A stretch of 64,000 bases of DNA. Origin: Dirofilaria immitis (taxonomy: Eukaryota; Nematoda; Chromadorea; Rhabditida; Onchocercidae). A program made the translations under genes and the position numbers. Each line of letters opens with the position of its first letter. Position 1 is the stretch's first letter. The stretch is from the NCBI GenBank assembly GCA_024305405.1, contig JAKNDB010000092.1:4245501-4309500 (forward strand). Direction: 5' to 3'. Shown piece by piece: positions 1 to 12,344 of the stretch. Under the pieces are notes generated by a model. It made no database searches, had not been told where the DNA came from, and saw only the letters and a program-made list of their open reading frames with translations.

Positions 1-1788
1 GATTTGCAACAAGTTATGAAGTTTTTCTGAATTGTGAGATTCATTTTTTTCAAATTTGCATTATTAAACTTATAGCAATCATAGGAATTATAATTTTGAA
101 TCTATGCTTAAATGATACGATACTTTATTATTAAAATTTAATAACTTAAAGATTAGAAAAAACCGGCGAATAAAATTTTTGCTTCAAGAGATTTCGTGAG
201 AATATACTTCAACGTGAAGTTATTAAAAATCGTAAAATAAGAAAAGTTTTTTTCTTTTTAATTTATCAGTTCAGTTCATATATGTGATTTAAATAATGAT
301 GTTTAGACTAAAGTTCCGATAATGTAGGAAAAAATATATATATATACATATATAAATAGATAGGGATATATCATTAGCTATATATGATCAACTGATAAAA
401 TGCTAATTCTATTTAAGATATATGTCACAAAATACTTAATAAAATACTATTACAAAAGAGTTATTATCTTAAAAAATATTAAAAAGTATCCATATTTGCA
501 TTAAATAAGTTTATTAATAAAATTTTCAATAAAATTAATTGCTTGCTTGCTAAAAATATTATGGTCTCACAATATTTTAGATAAATTTTAAAAAATAAAC
601 TTAAATAATTATACTTTAATTTATAATAGTAAATATTTAGATTGAATTGTTTATACATACAACAAACAATTTATTACGTTGCGTAATAAATAATTCTGAA
701 AATTTTTGCGAATTTAAAAATATCTTCGTTTTTCAATATAGATTTGATTATTTTGATAGAAAGGAAAATAGATGTGTAGGAATCTGAAGATCTATGGATA
801 TTGGGTATAGTTTATTTCACGTATTTTATAGATAATTAAAATGCTGTTTCAATTAATCGATTTAAATCAGATCATTTGAGCGATATATGTTCATTTTATA
901 CATATATCTTTATCGATTACCTGTTCTTTTTGATTGTAATTGTCAGTAAAGTAAATTAATTATTGCTTTTTTAAGCATAAATTTTACGAGATTGAAAATC
1001 AATTGATCATTGATTCGTAACAAAATATCATAATAGAAAGGAAAAAAAAGCGTAAGGCGGAAATTTGAGCAAGTTTTTTCTTAATGATTGTAAACAAAAC
1101 TTCCGTTATTATTATTTCATTTTCCAAAAATAGAAGTGACAAAATATCATAACTACAATAATTTTGAAAATATTTTTGCAAAGGAACCATATCATTGTAA
1201 TATTTCGATTTTTTCTGGTATGATATACTCGTTTTCATTTCATCATAATGTTGATATAAATTTTAGGACAATGAAAAATTTCGCATATTTTATTATTTGC
1301 TACAATGATTAATTATTTTTTCAGTTATTATAATAGAAAATGTATTATTGTAGTTGCAATTTAAAATGCGAAGAAAATAAATTAATATTAAGTATGTAAT
1401 AAGGTGGGCATGTAAAAAAAATTAATAAAATGCAACGGAATAGTTAAATATCGTAGAATTATTTTAATCTTACCTGAAATATTAGAAATTTCTTTTAGAT
1501 TAATATTTACTACTATTATCAGGACAAAAATTTGGCTAATTTATTATTACTATTATCACTTAATTATTCAAAAAGAATTCGAATGTACTTGCGAAAAATT
1601 TCTGTTATTTACATAAACTAATCAAAATCCTATATCACTAGCAAATTTATTACAGTTTACTGTTAAAAATGCTAATAAATTGAAATCACTTAAATGTCAT
1701 AGCGATTGAATTGATAATGATTTATTTCGATGATAAAACGATTATGACATCGATACAATTTTAAATTAAAAGAAGCAAAAAATTTCAG
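1..1788. other. Gene-free AT-rich flank
   Basis: I see no supported gene here. The DNA is strongly AT-rich, stop codons are dense in all frames, and the only longer open frame (around 999-1238, minus) has no domain, start context or splice context that would support it. Confidence 0.6.
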
Positions 1789-1791
1789 ATG
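1781..1791 (+). promoter_or_regulatory. Candidate spliced-leader trans-splice acceptor at the start codon
   Basis: The sequence AATTTCAG ends at 1788 and is followed immediately by the ATG at 1789-1791. In nematodes a TTTCAG acceptor a few bases before the start codon, with no upstream donor, is the classic site for spliced-leader addition. That would give a leader with almost no gene-specific 5' UTR. It supports this ATG as the true start of the small secreted gene. Confidence 0.55.
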
Positions 1792-2308
1792 TTTTCGTAT
1801 AGGTTATTATATATTATTATTGTTATTATTATATTTCTTTGTGTAAATTTGACGCTGATATTTGGTCGTGAGATATCTGATGCTAACACGATAAGGTAAC
1901 AATTTAAAATTTAAAATAAGTTTTGATTGATTTGTAATGAAATATTAGTGAAATTTGAATTTCTTCTTTATTCAAATATTAATAAAAATATTAGTAATCA
2001 AGCATTAATTATTGCACTTCAAATTCTGCCCGTTTTTCTAGAAAACGGAACAAGCGACAATTTTTGGCAATTATGGTTTTGGTATGCCTTATTGGTCGCC
2101 CTTCTACAGTAGTTCCTGGTTTGGTCCTGGACATTTTGGCTGGAGTGATATCCCATGGTTTGGTCCTAGAGATTACGGATATGGCTTGGAAGGAGGACCT
2201 TGGTATCCGTATGCATCTTTTGGTCAGATGAGTGGACCATTCTGGAGGAGACGTTCACGTATGTTTCGCGGATTTTACAAAGGTTACAGCGATGCATGGT
2301 TTGGATGA
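1789..2308 (+). CDS. Small predicted secreted Trp/Gly/Phe/Tyr-rich peptide, two exons
   Basis: Exon 1 starts at the ATG behind the trans-splice-like acceptor and encodes MFSYRLLYIIIVIIIFLC, a signal-peptide-like hydrophobic start. Two joins keep the downstream frame open. Model A: 1789-1842, donor gtaaat, acceptor tttttctag, exon 2 at 2042-2308 (106 aa). Model B: 1789-1895, stronger donor AAG|gtaaca, acceptor ttctacag, exon 2 at 2110-2308 (101 aa). Model A keeps an extra Gly/Tyr/Phe/Trp-rich segment that matches the rest in composition; model B has the better donor. The mature part carries two WFGP motifs, further aromatic and Gly-rich stretches, a basic cluster (WRRRSR) and a C-terminal AWFG. 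I do not recognise the family. Nematode secreted Gly/Trp/Tyr-rich peptides (antimicrobial or neuropeptide-like) and a cuticle component are the obvious comparisons, by composition only. An AATAAA at 2460-2465 sits about 150 bp past the stop. Confidence 0.6.
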
Positions 2309-2459
2309 TATTATTTAATCGAATTGCTAAAAACTAACAATTTCAAGAAATGAAATTCGAAGTTTGACATAGAATTATTTTCTTAAATGTCATTTTTCTG
2401 TAAAAACTTTCAAAAGTTTTAAAATTGGCAATGAATGCGATTAAATCTTCAAAATATAA

Positions 2460-2465
2460 AATAAA
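2460..2465 (+). terminator. Candidate polyadenylation signal of the small secreted gene
   Basis: A canonical AATAAA lies about 150 bp after the TGA of the secreted-peptide gene, in the expected orientation. In DNA this AT-rich the hexamer is common, so its position is the only support. Confidence 0.3.
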
Positions 2466-2469
2466 GCAT

Positions 2470-5400
2470 ATAAATCTGAATAGTTTTTATTTACTACATA
2501 GTTATCATTGAGAGAAGCTAATCAGACGAAGTAATATTATGTATTTCCAAATAATATCCTCCATAAATTAATGTTATTTCATGCTTTTCAAATAGTTAAA
2601 TAATTTATAGCGGTCATTGAATTTACTCTGAAACAGTCATCATAATATTTCGTTTTTATCAATATCAAATTATGATATTACTTATAATAGGTAAGAAGTC
2701 AAGAATGAAGTCTAATTTATTTCATTGTATTATCAATGATATAATTAAGCTTTAAATTTTGTGCATTAATAAATGCTTCCACAAAATGAAAAATTAAAAT
2801 TTGAAAATATGTTAAAAATAAGCAAATTATTTTATATGCGTTAACAGCTGTATTAATTCTTTTTACGCTATTAATTATTTATACTTACTTGCAAATTAAT
2901 TATGTTATATTTTTGCTAATTCATTTTTATAACTCTAAACGTTATCAAGATTAAGTGTTGATATGGTCGATATAATGATTAAAATTTAAAAAGTTACCGA
3001 AGTGAAGTTCTTATTAAAAAAAGATCAGAGTGCCATTATTTTGATATTTGCCATTAGAATTTTATTTTAATTGACGTTTATATCAGTAAGATATATCAAT
3101 TGCAATCCAAATTATGGCGTAAATCAAATAGAATAATAAAAATATTGAATTAATTTTATCGTCGCTATTTTATACTGAAATTTCTATTTAAATTGAATAA
3201 ACATTAAATGACACCAACATCTAACAATATCGATACTACTCTGATAGAACGATGAGGAATATTCATTAAATTTGTTTATAAAAATGTCATTACAAATTTA
3301 TAGATTTATTTGAAAACTAACGTAACGAATCAAAACTGATTGATGAATTTTTGGCCTATTTCTCCTCTCATTTCGTACTCTAAAACAATTAAATATTATA
3401 TATTAAAAAGTAATTTAAAACGGCAATTTATTAGTAATAGTACCAAAATAAACTCGCTTGGTTTCTCGATAGGTCCATTCAATTAATTTTATGCAAAGAA
3501 GATATAGAAGAAATTTCCGATCTAGCCATCCATTTTCTAGTTTGATATCGTTAAACTTCAAATAATTATGGTGTCGACATTTTAGTAAAATCGATAATGG
3601 ATGTAAGTTCAAAAATTATTTGGTAAGCCATATTTTTGTGACTAAACTATAAATCATTAACAAAGCTTCTCATTCTAATTATTAAAAGCTTTTGCATCAT
3701 TTCAATTTTAGCAATATTTAAATATTTAAATTCTAATTTTTTTCTGTTTGTTATTCGTCTTTGCAGTCTTTCATTTTGATTCAAAATTAACAATAACACA
3801 GCTAAATTTGCCGAAATTTTCATTGTTAACTAGTGATTGTATAATAATTTAATGATATTGAAAACAACAAATGCGACGGATAATTTAAAAAATTTTTTTA
3901 CAATTTAACTCTGTCAAATATTTATATTAAAATATTTAATGCTTTAAACCTGTAATTCTTCGTTTTGATTCAAATTATACAAAATAATTTAATTCTAAAA
4001 CATTAAATACATATATATTAAAATAAGCGTCAAACTTATCAGTGTATATTTCTTTTTATAATTTAATTTTATCAAACAATTATATTAAAATATTTAATAC
4101 TTTAAAGATAATTTGCTTAATCAGCGATTATTGGTTGTAAATATTAAATTAGTTTGGTTGGATAAACTTTCCTATTTTACCTTTAATTAATTTTATAATA
4201 TTTTTGAAGTATTATTAACGATGCATAGATGAAAAAATCGAAAAGTTTTACATAACAACTTTATTAAAATAGAATAGGATAATATTATAATAAGAACGAT
4301 TGTAAACTGAAGAGTTTTTCTAAAAGATAGAAATTCATCTGAAGTTATTCATTCAATCTATTAATTTTGAATTATTGTATTACTTTGGAAATTTGAATAT
4401 ATTTCATGTAAGTTTGATTCATTTCAAGTCTTCAATTTATTCATTAGAAATGAAATGGTAGAGAAAAATTGAAGGAAATATAGAAAAATAACCAATTTAT
4501 AGATACATTATGTCTTTTAAATTAATGACAATATTCCTCTTATATATATATATATATATAATTTAAAATTATTTATTTATATTTAATTGAATTTCATTAC
4601 TAAAGCTAATTCAATAATCATAACTTGAATTAAATAATTAAATAGCACATTAAAATTAATATATTTCTGACGTGGTTTTGACGTAACAAAGAATTGATTT
4701 TAAAAAAATGACATTTTAAATAGAATTATTTCATCACTAATTTTTAACGACTTTTAAATATGAAGTTTACATCATGTATTCTAGGAGTTTTTTCCGATTA
4801 TACAAAAACAATACGTTGAAGACAAATTTTATTTATATTGTATGTAGTATTGATATTGAAATTAAAATGTTGTCAGAATTTACTTTATTATCATATAGAT
4901 GTAGAAACTTGGCTGTTAACTTGGATGGAATATATAAGTTTTAATTATTGTGCGAAACGAGACTCAACTCTTTTGTTTTGTGCTAGCGTACCAATATATT
5001 TTGTCCTTAGTGATGAATATTTGAAATTATTCAACAGTCCTTAATATTTTATCATGCGTTATATTTTATGAAAATTCAGATGGATTGTTATTAAATTCAT
5101 CTGAATCTAAATGGTATATTCTTCTAAATGCATCTAAAACATTTTTATATTGAAAAAGGAATAAAACCTTAACAATTCAATGGATCGATTTGAAAGACAA
5201 TGTAATGCAAGTCATGTAACTTATCCCTTGAAATTTCGAAATGATTTGTTGCAAGTAGATAGGACAGGACAGATCGATACATGGCCTGATGATGTGTCAA
5301 TAAGCAAAAATTTTCAGGAATTTATTGCTATAGGATTGCATCACCTATATTCGAAATGATAACGATTTCCAGAATAAAGAAAACGACTAATTTTTATCAT

Positions 5401-7490
5401 TAGATTTCACAATGTACTATCACGTCATCACTGTTGTGCTTCAACGCTAATATCTTCACAGAATTCCGTGTTTTCACAAAATATTAGTATTCAAAAATAC
5501 TTTAATGTGCGTTTGATGATATCGCGTGATGATATTTAGAAAGTTTCAAATATATAAGTCGAAGATAGAATATTGCAAATTTCTTAAAAAGTTTTGAGCA
5601 AATAATATATTTTAATAAATAAATCAAAAGTCATGCATCGAAGTTTCTTTTCAAGATGAATCAGACCATTTTCCTTTCATTATTATTATCAGTTTTCTGA
5701 TTCAAATTCCAGAAAAATGCTGCAGCATTCCGAAAATGTTTTCTATTTTTATAGATATTATGAAAACAATGTATTATCAATGACTGCAATATGATGACAA
5801 TGATAGCTTCTCTTTTTTTCGTTATATTCATTATGTTAGTGTTTAATAAACTTGCCCTATAAGAATAGCTTCCTTTACAAATAATAAATAAAAACTTTAT
5901 TTTCTCTTAAAACCAATTTTGTTTTTGTTAGAAATTAATTTTTAGTTTTTTAAAGATATCCTTAGCACATCAAAATTAAAATGGAAATTTTCTCTTAAAA
6001 ATCAAATTTCAATAAATTAATTCTGACAATGTAAACAAAGAAATTCTTTGATTTCAGGAGAAAATTAAATTATTATAAGGAAATTACCCATTTATAGAAT
6101 AAATTTATCAAGAATTCCATTATAATAACAATATCACAAAAATAAAAATACAGTAATTACGCATTTGTTGAAATAGAAAAATAATAAAATTGAAATTTAA
6201 AATGTTGAAACTATCAATGTATATGTGACAAAAAGAATTTTAGTATATTTCATTTCAAATTAATCAATTTGTGATCCTGCACATTTCATTCTATTTGTTT
6301 TCTTCAAAATACTGAATTAATAATAAAAAGTTTATTGACTTATTGCTTTATATTAAATTTGCTAAAAATGTAAAACATTTCATCTTGAAGATCACAGAAA
6401 TTTAGGAAAATGTCACCGAAATATTAGCCCATGATAATATCAGTTAAATTTTAGTGATAATATTAATTATTCAAATATAATGTTTATTTTTAAAAATATT
6501 TATTATTATATGATAATTTTATCAATTTTCCACATTTAACGAATTCAGTATTGTGAATTTCAAAAAATTTTATTTTACAGAAATTAAAATTTGAAATTTT
6601 TCTAAAATTTTTTCAAATTCAATCACACAACAAAAACGAAAAAAAATTAAAATTCAAGCTATATTTTTCCGGTCGCTTTCATTTAAATCGTTGTTTCCAT
6701 CAAAAAAGACCAAATGAACCAAAGCTCTAAATTAACTAACATTTTTCGATATACCACTTTCAAATTCAAATCGATGGACATGATTTTTTCCAATCATTTG
6801 CATAAATACGCGATCGATTTTAAAAAGTTTATAATTTCTTATTATAATTTTTTTATTTTTTTATGAAATTTATTTATTTCATAAAAATTATAGCTAATTT
6901 GATTGTAAATAAATTTAGCGCATAAATTTTATTGATTAAATAAATTAACAACATGGAAATCTATAGAGAATTTCAATTTCAATATTATTACTAATTTAAA
7001 AGATGAAAATGTTGAAAAAATTTTATTATATATTTTCGTAAATCATTTTAATTAAATTTTATGAAATTAAATTAATGAAAAAATCAAATACATTTTTATG
7101 ACAATTTTTTTTTCAAATAACATCATAAAGCGAGAAAGAAATGAAATTTATACTTTCATATTCTTTAAGGTGCTTATTTGCTTGTTTACTTATTTATATC
7201 TTTAGATTAATTGTTATTTTATCCAACTGTTTATTTATACTTATTCTTTGTAAAGTTTCACATATTTTTATATATACTTTTAATGAATGAATTTTCATGT
7301 TTTTCTTGCGTGAATCATTATAAGGAGCAATTATAAATAAATAATTGGATATAATGATTAGTAATCCAAAAAGAGAAATATTTTATATATTTAGTTCCCA
7401 AGCATTTTCCGTTGAAGCATTGAATGCTTCGTTTTTTGAATCATTAATCATAAATTTTGATAATTATAACTTCTATGTGAATGATGATAA
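2470..7490. other. Gene-free AT-rich stretch
   Basis: I see no gene. Reading frames are short and low in complexity. A short (TA) run lies near 4541-4560. Nothing here has both splice signals and a coding-like frame. Confidence 0.55.
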
Positions 7491-7492
7491 AT

Positions 7493-7738
7493 AAAGTTAT
7501 AATAATTAATTTATTTCTCTCGTATAAAACAAAAATTTTTATATAGTTTTTTTTTTCTATAAAAACTGTCATATTGATGAAATTAGAATTGATATGATAG
7601 AATTACTTTCTTGAATTTTAAGGAAGGAATATGCTATCATCGATAGAAATATTTGAGTGAATATAATTATATTCATATCTTACTTTTGTTTTATACGAGT
7701 GTTTTATACAAGAGAAATAAATTAATTGTTATAACTTT
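7493..7738. mobile_element. Small inverted-repeat element, possible MITE
   Basis: The left arm (7493-7534) and right arm (7684-7738) are inverted copies sharing the core AATTAATTTATTTCTC and CGTATAAAACAAAA, with about 150 bp between them. The right arm has a short internal duplication of its TTTTATAC segment. There is no coding capacity. This looks like a small non-autonomous DNA element, or the remains of one. I could not define a target-site duplication. Confidence 0.45.
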
Positions 7739-8337
7739 ATGTTCTATTCTAAACTATCTTTTTCAGTAATCTGGAATGGCGATGAAGGAATAGAAAATAT
7801 GAGGAAAAAATATACAGTTGAAGTACCAAAGGAATATTTATATGCCAATTCTTATAAAATTACTGTATCAACCATAAATTAGGATAATGAAGATATGCTG
7901 TTCAAAATATCTTAGAAAAATTATCAAATTGATAAATTGACATAAAATTTTGAATGATAAAAATAATAATTTTTATTTCAACATTTAACACGGCAGATTC
8001 ATATGTTAGAAGCACTGCGCTAGAACTAAATGCAAATTATTTAATTAAAATGAAAAGATTCTACAATATTTAGCTAATTTTATGAAACAATCTTTATTCC
8101 GATATTTGCATATTAATCTTACTTGTGGACAAATTTTTTTGGCTTAATTAAACTTTGTTAGATTTTAAAATATTTTATATATCCAAAAAAAGCAGTATGT
8201 AAACTCGATTCAATCAATATCGGAAAAGAAATGAGAGCCTATTATGGATATTTTCAATAAATAATTTTATTATTTTGTTTGCTTCTTTTAATCCACATCC
8301 TAAATTTACTTTCCTACCATGATACCTAAATTCTGTA

Positions 8338-8392
8338 GAAAGAGAAAAAGAGAGAGAGGGAGCAAGAAAGAAAGAGAGGAAGAAAAAGGAAA
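8338..8392 (+). repeat. Purine-rich GA tract
   Basis: About 55 bp consist almost only of A and G (GAGA, GGAA and AAAG blocks). It is a simple low-complexity tract in intergenic DNA. Confidence 0.7.
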
Positions 8393-8556
8393 CATTTACT
8401 GTTCGATTAAAATAAAATTGCTCTAACTGGATGATAAATTGTTTTTATAATAATCAGTAGAAAATAGTAAACAATGCTGAATATAATGCCATTTTCAAAA
8501 ATAGAACATTTTTTTCTTTTTTAAATAAATAAAACTACTTATTATTTAGTGACTTT

Positions 8557-9316
8557 AGCATATATATTGGAAAAAATTTTATTAAATCTAGAATTTTTAA
8601 TTAATTATTATCAGTTAATATTAGAATAAATAATATATCAATTAATAAAGCTAATATTCTGATATGATTGTCTAAATTATCACTATATTTCAAATAATAT
8701 TGATAAGCTAAAATATAATCGGATCTTAAAAAACGATGATAATATTTAAGAAATATTATTATCAAATTTAAAATTTACTCATTCAATAAAATTAATTATA
8801 TTATATGTATTTTTTGTAACGGAGTATATATTTAGATATATAGTATAAGATTAGGATTAAGAAATGAATAATTAATGGAACTATTTTTAGATAGATTGCA
8901 ATATCAATCATATCCAAAGAAATTCATCAGTAGCAATTCCCGTCTGATTATGATAGTAGCAAAGGAATATTTTATCATTTTTGTTACTATATGTAAATAA
9001 CATTCTGTCATCGTATGTAATATCAAGAATGGGGAAAGTTATAAACAATACAAATAAACAATTGAATTCAATATTTTTATTGATTGAGTAAATTCGAATA
9101 AATAAAACACTTCTTAAATACTATTATCATCTTTTGAGATTCGATTACATTTTACCCATTATTTGAAATATAATGATAATTTAGACAATTATATCAGAAT
9201 ATTAGCTTTATTAATTGATATATATTATCTGTTCTAGTAATAACTGATAATAGTACATTAATAATTATTAATTAAAAATATTAAATTTGATGAAAATTTT
9301 TTCCACCATATATGCT
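8557..9316. mobile_element. Imperfect long inverted repeat (foldback-type element)
   Basis: The left arm (about 8557-8791) and right arm (about 9074-9316) are inverted copies roughly 240 bp long that I estimate by eye to be around 80% alike, with small indels. They share blocks such as TATCAATTAATAAAGCTAAT, TTTCAAATAAT and TTTACTCATTCAATAAAA on the left, each found reverse-complemented on the right. A spacer of about 280 bp has no coding capacity. The structure fits an old foldback or MITE-like non-autonomous transposon. I cannot identify terminal motifs or a target-site duplication. Confidence 0.65.
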
Positions 9317-9899
9317 GTAATCATGATATTATCACCATATAATCCAATAATTTTTCAGAGGAAATTCAATCAAAATATATCATTGTTTCAGACGAATACT
9401 ATCATGGGTTACAATTTGAACTCTCGATTAGTTGTATATTAAAGATATTGAAAAAAATTTTAGAATTGCTTTCCAATCGAGCGAAATTTAAAAATGATCA
9501 ACGATAATATTATTGTGATTAATAAACTTATTCTCAAATATTTATTCGAATATTTTAATCGGGTTTTATATCATCACATTTGTATATAATGCATCATGCT
9601 ATTTCCATTCATGTAATCATTTTATCATTCCATATCATTTCAATTCCAAAGAATCCAATTCATTCGTGAAAAGATTCTTTTAGTTTTATTACTTTTTATA
9701 TATTTCATTTTTTTGTCATTTACATATAATATCAATTTTCACGAATGAATCTTCTAATATACAATTAATCAGAAATAAAAGATAATATAATATCAATTTG
9801 GCACATTTTCATTATAAATACAATTTAAAAAAGAAAACTTTTTATTATCTTTTAAATGTAATTGCACCAAACTTTGAGTAAATATTCAATGAAAAAGAA

Positions 9900-9921
9900 A
9901 TAATAATAATAATAATAATAA
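9900..9921 (+). repeat. (TAA)n microsatellite
   Basis: Seven or so perfect TAA/ATA triplets. The open frames that cross it on both strands are artefacts of the repeat and the surrounding AT-rich DNA. Confidence 0.8.
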
Positions 9922-10639
9922 TTTTGAAGAGAATACGTTTTTTTGTTTGTGCCATTAATCAAAAAAAAAAATAAAAACAAATTTTTGCCAACAAAAAAAT
10001 CCGTCGCAATCAAAAAGAATTCGCATTTATAGGTTAACGAAACAAAAAATGAAAAATAATGATTTATTTGGCTTACATTTTTGCTGCGAAAGAAAGGAAA
10101 AAGAATATTTGGCAGATGAAAGAAGGAAAAACATAACATTTTTAAAAATAAATCTTTTTTGTTTTTATCGATCGATTAAAAGTAAAATTTATATTTTATT
10201 TTTGTCACTTTTTGAGAAGGAAAAATTTATAATATGAAAATCATCACCATTTTGAAGTAGAAAGGCTTGAAATCTTAGAAATAAAATTTAGAAAAACTGT
10301 CTTATTTTGATCAATTGATTAATTGATTTAATGGTGAAATTACGATATAAATCTTACATAAGAATGTAAACAACAAATAATGTTAAAATGATTATAAATG
10401 GTTTAATTGTTTTTGAATTATTTGATTTATCGATTACAAATGGTAGCAGAATAAAGCATTATTTGTACAATAATGTTACTTCATAAATTTATATTCTTAC
10501 AAGGCATATAGAATAAAAATTTATGATAAAACATATTGTGGCACAAAATATCATACGATCATTGCGACTGTAAAATTAAGATAATAGTAATATTTGTAAT
10601 GACTTTTTATTATAAAATTATATTAGAACATTTATATTG

Positions 10640-10860
10640 TAATATTTGTGATAGCTTATCATTTTTAATCCAATTACAATGCAAGATTTTTCATCTTTTC
10701 GATTCAAATTCAAATTTTTGATACAAATTATATGATAGCACATTATTCTTGTGATTCAAATGTTTGATGTAACACTTATATGATAGCTTATCATCCTTCG
10801 GAGCTTATCATCGTTCTGATCCAAACATTTGATACAAAATACTATATCGATTAATTTCAG
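10640..10860. repeat. Degenerate minisatellite with GATAGC(TTATCA) units
   Basis: About three diverged units of 55-65 bp recur. Each combines a GATTCAAA or GATCCAAA start, TTTGAT(A/G)(C/T)AA in the middle and ATGATAGC(TTATC or ACATT) at the end. The units are imperfect and no frame through them is conserved. I read this as a decayed tandem repeat. Confidence 0.45.
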
Positions 10861-12251
10861 CAGTGTAATTCGTTCAATAATTTTCTCTCGAAACAATATA
10901 TTTCTAACTGAAGATCGAAATAAAAGGAATATTTGAAGAACTTGAATTGGGAAGAAAAATGTTAGAGTGGACAATAAAATTTCATTACTTTTAATGCTCT
11001 GGTCATTTCAAATGGAAGAAGTACGCTAAAACTGGAATAATAAAATAAATATCAGCACACTTTTGGTCATTTCAAAAATTTTCGTATCAGATTTTACATA
11101 TACGAAAGAAAAAATATGAAATAATCGTAGAATCAAAAACAATAAGATATCAAAAATTTCAAAACGCAGATCATTAAAGATTTCTTCCGTGTCCACTTTA
11201 ATATTCATTTCTTATTTCCTCAATCATTTTTTTTTGTTCCAATTTATGGCTAAATATATCGTATTTTGATTTTAGAAACAGTTATGAAATAAATGATATT
11301 CTTGAAATGTTGATACAATAAAAACTCAAATAAAGTTTGTCCCATCCATTCAATATGATCGTCTTTTTTTTGGAAAAAAAGTTTCTAAAATGGAATTTGT
11401 TTTTTATTCAATTACCTGTGTAAAACGAGATTTCACTTTTCTCCTATTCTACGCTTAACTGTATTATATTATTAAATTCAAGCATATTTCCCCATAATAA
11501 ATTTTTCCATCTATCATCGATATGATTAAAATTATTTTCATTTGGAATTTTCCGATGGAAGAAAAAATGAAAAGAATGAATTGATATGACATTCAGCATA
11601 CTATTTCATTTTATTCATTTGTTTAATGAATTATCGAATGATTTATTTAATTATTTCTATTGATATCAATTCATTAAAATATGCCAGAATTAGATAAAAT
11701 TTCACATTTAACATTTTTCTTCTTCTTCGGAAATATCCCTCTCCAAAGTATTTGTAAATATTCCAATATTAACTTATTATTAAATTTGCCATTTTGATTT
11801 ATTCGTCATTTAAAAAGGAAAAAGAATAAAACTTTCCAGAAAAATGCTTATAAAAAAATAAACAATTATATGAAAAAGATAAATAAATATTTTGAAATTT
11901 TCAAGATTGTTTTCAAATTTAGCTACATATTAATAATTTTTATTGTTGTTGTTGTTGTTTTTATATTATTGTCAATATTTATTTACCATTTTTGATCATC
12001 GCATGTTCGTTTATCCAAACATTTATACATTAAGAATTATTATTGTTATTGTCAATTATTATTTTATTTACTATTCTAACCCCAGAATAATATTTCTCGA
12101 AATATTTCCGAACTAGCAATCAGGTGATAATAGAAAAGAATCGAGAAAGCAATCAGAAGATGATATTCACTTTAAAGCATAACATAAGGTTACTTTGTCA
12201 TCGTTTGGCAAGTGGAAGATTTTGATTGACGAGTTTATAGTTTTCATTGAG

Positions 12252-12260
12252 ATGTATATG

Positions 12261-12298
<38 letters not shown>

Positions 12299-12344
12299 CG
12301 TGTGTATGTATGTATGTATGTATGTATGTATGTATGTATGTGGA
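12252..12344 (+). repeat. (TA)n(TG)n(TATG)n compound microsatellite
   Basis: A TA run is followed by about 11 TG dinucleotides and about nine TATG units. Both strands are open across it, giving Tyr/Cys/Val or His/Thr/Ile strings that are repeat artefacts and not proteins. A related CACA/CATA tract follows at about 12517-12570. Confidence 0.9.
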
